A stretch of DNA of 7,269 nt, taken from an uncultured Pseudomonadota bacterium. GTDB taxonomy: Bacteria; Lernaellota; Lernaellaia; Lernaellales; Lernaellaceae. The DNA is taken from the NCBI GenBank assembly GCA_937967875.1, contig CALBTQ010000245.1:1-7269 (forward strand), read 5' to 3'. Below are positions 6,695 to 7,269 of the stretch, piece by piece (position 1 is the stretch's first letter; the number at the start of each line of letters is the position of its first letter). The notes below the pieces were generated by a model that had not been told where the DNA came from, did not search any database, and saw only the letters and a program-made list of their open reading frames with translations. The position numbers were made by a program, and so were the translations under genes.

Positions 6695-7269
6695 ATGATG
6701 AAACGGATCGCCCTGGCGTTGGTGCTGGTGCTGGTATGCAGCACGCTCGCGTCGGCCGAGAACCTGACCGCCGACCAGATTCTGAAGAAAGCGGACGACG
6801 TGATCAACGCGTCCAAGAACCTCGCCACGCACATTCGCATGACGGTCGTGGACGCCGACGGCACGCAGAAGGTGCGGGAAATCAAGGCCTGGCAGCAAAG
6901 CGGCATGCGCATGGTCAAGTTCCTTCAGCCGGCCAGCGACCGCGGCATCGCGCTGCTGTCCACCGACTCGGAAACCAACTACGTCTACCTGCCCGCTTAC
7001 AAGAAGGTGCGCCGCGTGGCCTCGCACGTGCGCAACCAGACGTTCATGGGCACCGACTTTTCGCAGGAAGACATGGCCGTGACGCGCTACGCGGACGACT
7101 TCACGCCCGAGCTCGTCGACCAGGACGACATACGAAAAGCTGTAATTGAGGTCGAACGCCTTCAGCTGGTCCTCCTTCCGCTGCCCCTCGGCCAGGATGA
7201 CGATACCTGGGCGCAGCACCTCCAGCCGCGCCCGGGCCTCCTCCCAAAAATCCAGCGGCACCGCGTCGG
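6695..7269 (+). CDS. LolA-like outer-membrane lipoprotein-sorting family protein, 3' part lost at a junction near 7130
   Basis: This periplasmic protein matches the LolA-like family (PF17131 type) often encoded beside RND/MMPL exporters, where it is thought to accept or carry hydrophobic cargo. A signal peptide is clear: MKR, a hydrophobic core, then ASA before E22. Family landmarks follow: FLQPASDRGIALL (76-88), VYLPAYKKVRRV (97-108) and TFMGTDFSQEDM (116-127). GGAGG (6682-6686) lies eight bases before the ATG at 6695; a second ATG at 6698 is the alternative. It is the third gene of the operon, 58 bases after the RND stop. Resemblance holds to about D145 (7129). Beyond that the frame stays open to the window edge but encodes unrelated Leu/Pro/Gln-rich sequence that is antisense to an amylase-like fragment. 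The family is usually about 250 residues, so roughly the last 40 percent is missing. The real coding part probably ends at 7129-7139. Confidence 0.75.
   Translation, partial: MMKRIALALVLVLVCSTLASAENLTADQILKKADDVINASKNLATHIRMTVVDADGTQKVREIKAWQQSGMRMVKFLQPASDRGIALLSTDSETNYVYLPAYKKVRRVASHVRNQTFMGTDFSQEDMAVTRYADDFTPELVDQDDIRKAVIEVERLQLVLLPLPLGQDDDTWAQHLQPRPGLLPKIQRHRV
7130..7269 (-). pseudogene. Fragment of a GH13 alpha-amylase-type catalytic domain, cut at both ends
   Basis: Read from the window edge leftwards, about 45 codons give a GH13-like block. It begins DAVPLDFWEEARARLE, continues LRPGIVILAEG and ends KAFDLNYSF. In this family the catalytic barrel has a nucleophile Asp shortly before the PxDFW segment, then the acid/base Glu in a LAE motif, then AFDxNY. 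Here the Glu codon is at 7189-7187; the nucleophile is probably just beyond the right edge. Resemblance stops around 7130-7139, where the frame enters sequence antisense to the LolA-like gene. The part inside the window therefore cannot make a complete enzyme. It would have to belong to a larger gene extending off the right edge, which was truncated by a rearrangement or wrongly joined during assembly. No signal, start or stop of its own is visible here. Confidence 0.6.

Noticed and set aside
6638..7261. A 207-codon minus frame taken as one gene across the right end
   Set aside because: Only its first 43 or so codons (7261 to about 7133) look like a protein family (GH13). The remainder is antisense to the well-supported LolA-like gene, so it is not a single real gene.

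Overview
The window is GC-rich throughout, and its genes strongly prefer codons ending in G or C. It encodes a predicted lipoprotein, a LolA-like periplasmic protein and an RND-type inner-membrane exporter, so the source is most likely a Gram-negative bacterium with an outer membrane. The style fits a deltaproteobacteria-like lineage or a related uncultured phylum, but nothing here fixes the taxonomy. There are no tRNA, rRNA, CRISPR or transposase genes.

Layout, left to right. At 45-1007 (+) lies a complete metallo-beta-lactamase-fold hydrolase with all metal ligands and a C-terminal helical domain. Converging on it, with only 27 bases between the stop codons, is a predicted lipoprotein of unknown family (1035-2243, -) with one TPR-like repeat and a Ca-loop-like motif. 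A 214-bp divergent intergenic region (2244-2457) carries two opposed promoter candidates with perfect TTGACA -35 boxes. It also holds a perfect 11-bp tandem repeat and a pair of near-palindromic GGAAATTYC elements. From it runs a probable three-gene operon on the + strand: an extended short-chain dehydrogenase/reductase with a C-terminal zinc-ribbon tail (2458-3861), a 921-residue RND/MMPL-type exporter (3871-6636), and a LolA-like outer-membrane lipoprotein-sorting family protein (from 6695). A strong stem-loop sits between the last two.

How the genes may work together (inference): the RND exporter next to a LolA-like periplasmic protein is a familiar pairing for moving hydrophobic or lipid-linked cargo from the inner membrane towards the outer membrane. 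The SDR at the head of the operon could make or modify that cargo. The lipoprotein may be co-regulated through the shared divergent control region.

The right end is abnormal. At about 7130-7139 the LolA-like gene loses its family resemblance, and the rest of the window, read on the minus strand, looks like the catalytic region of a GH13 alpha-amylase. This is either a real rearrangement breakpoint or a chimeric assembly join. It is the first thing to check before using the 3' end.
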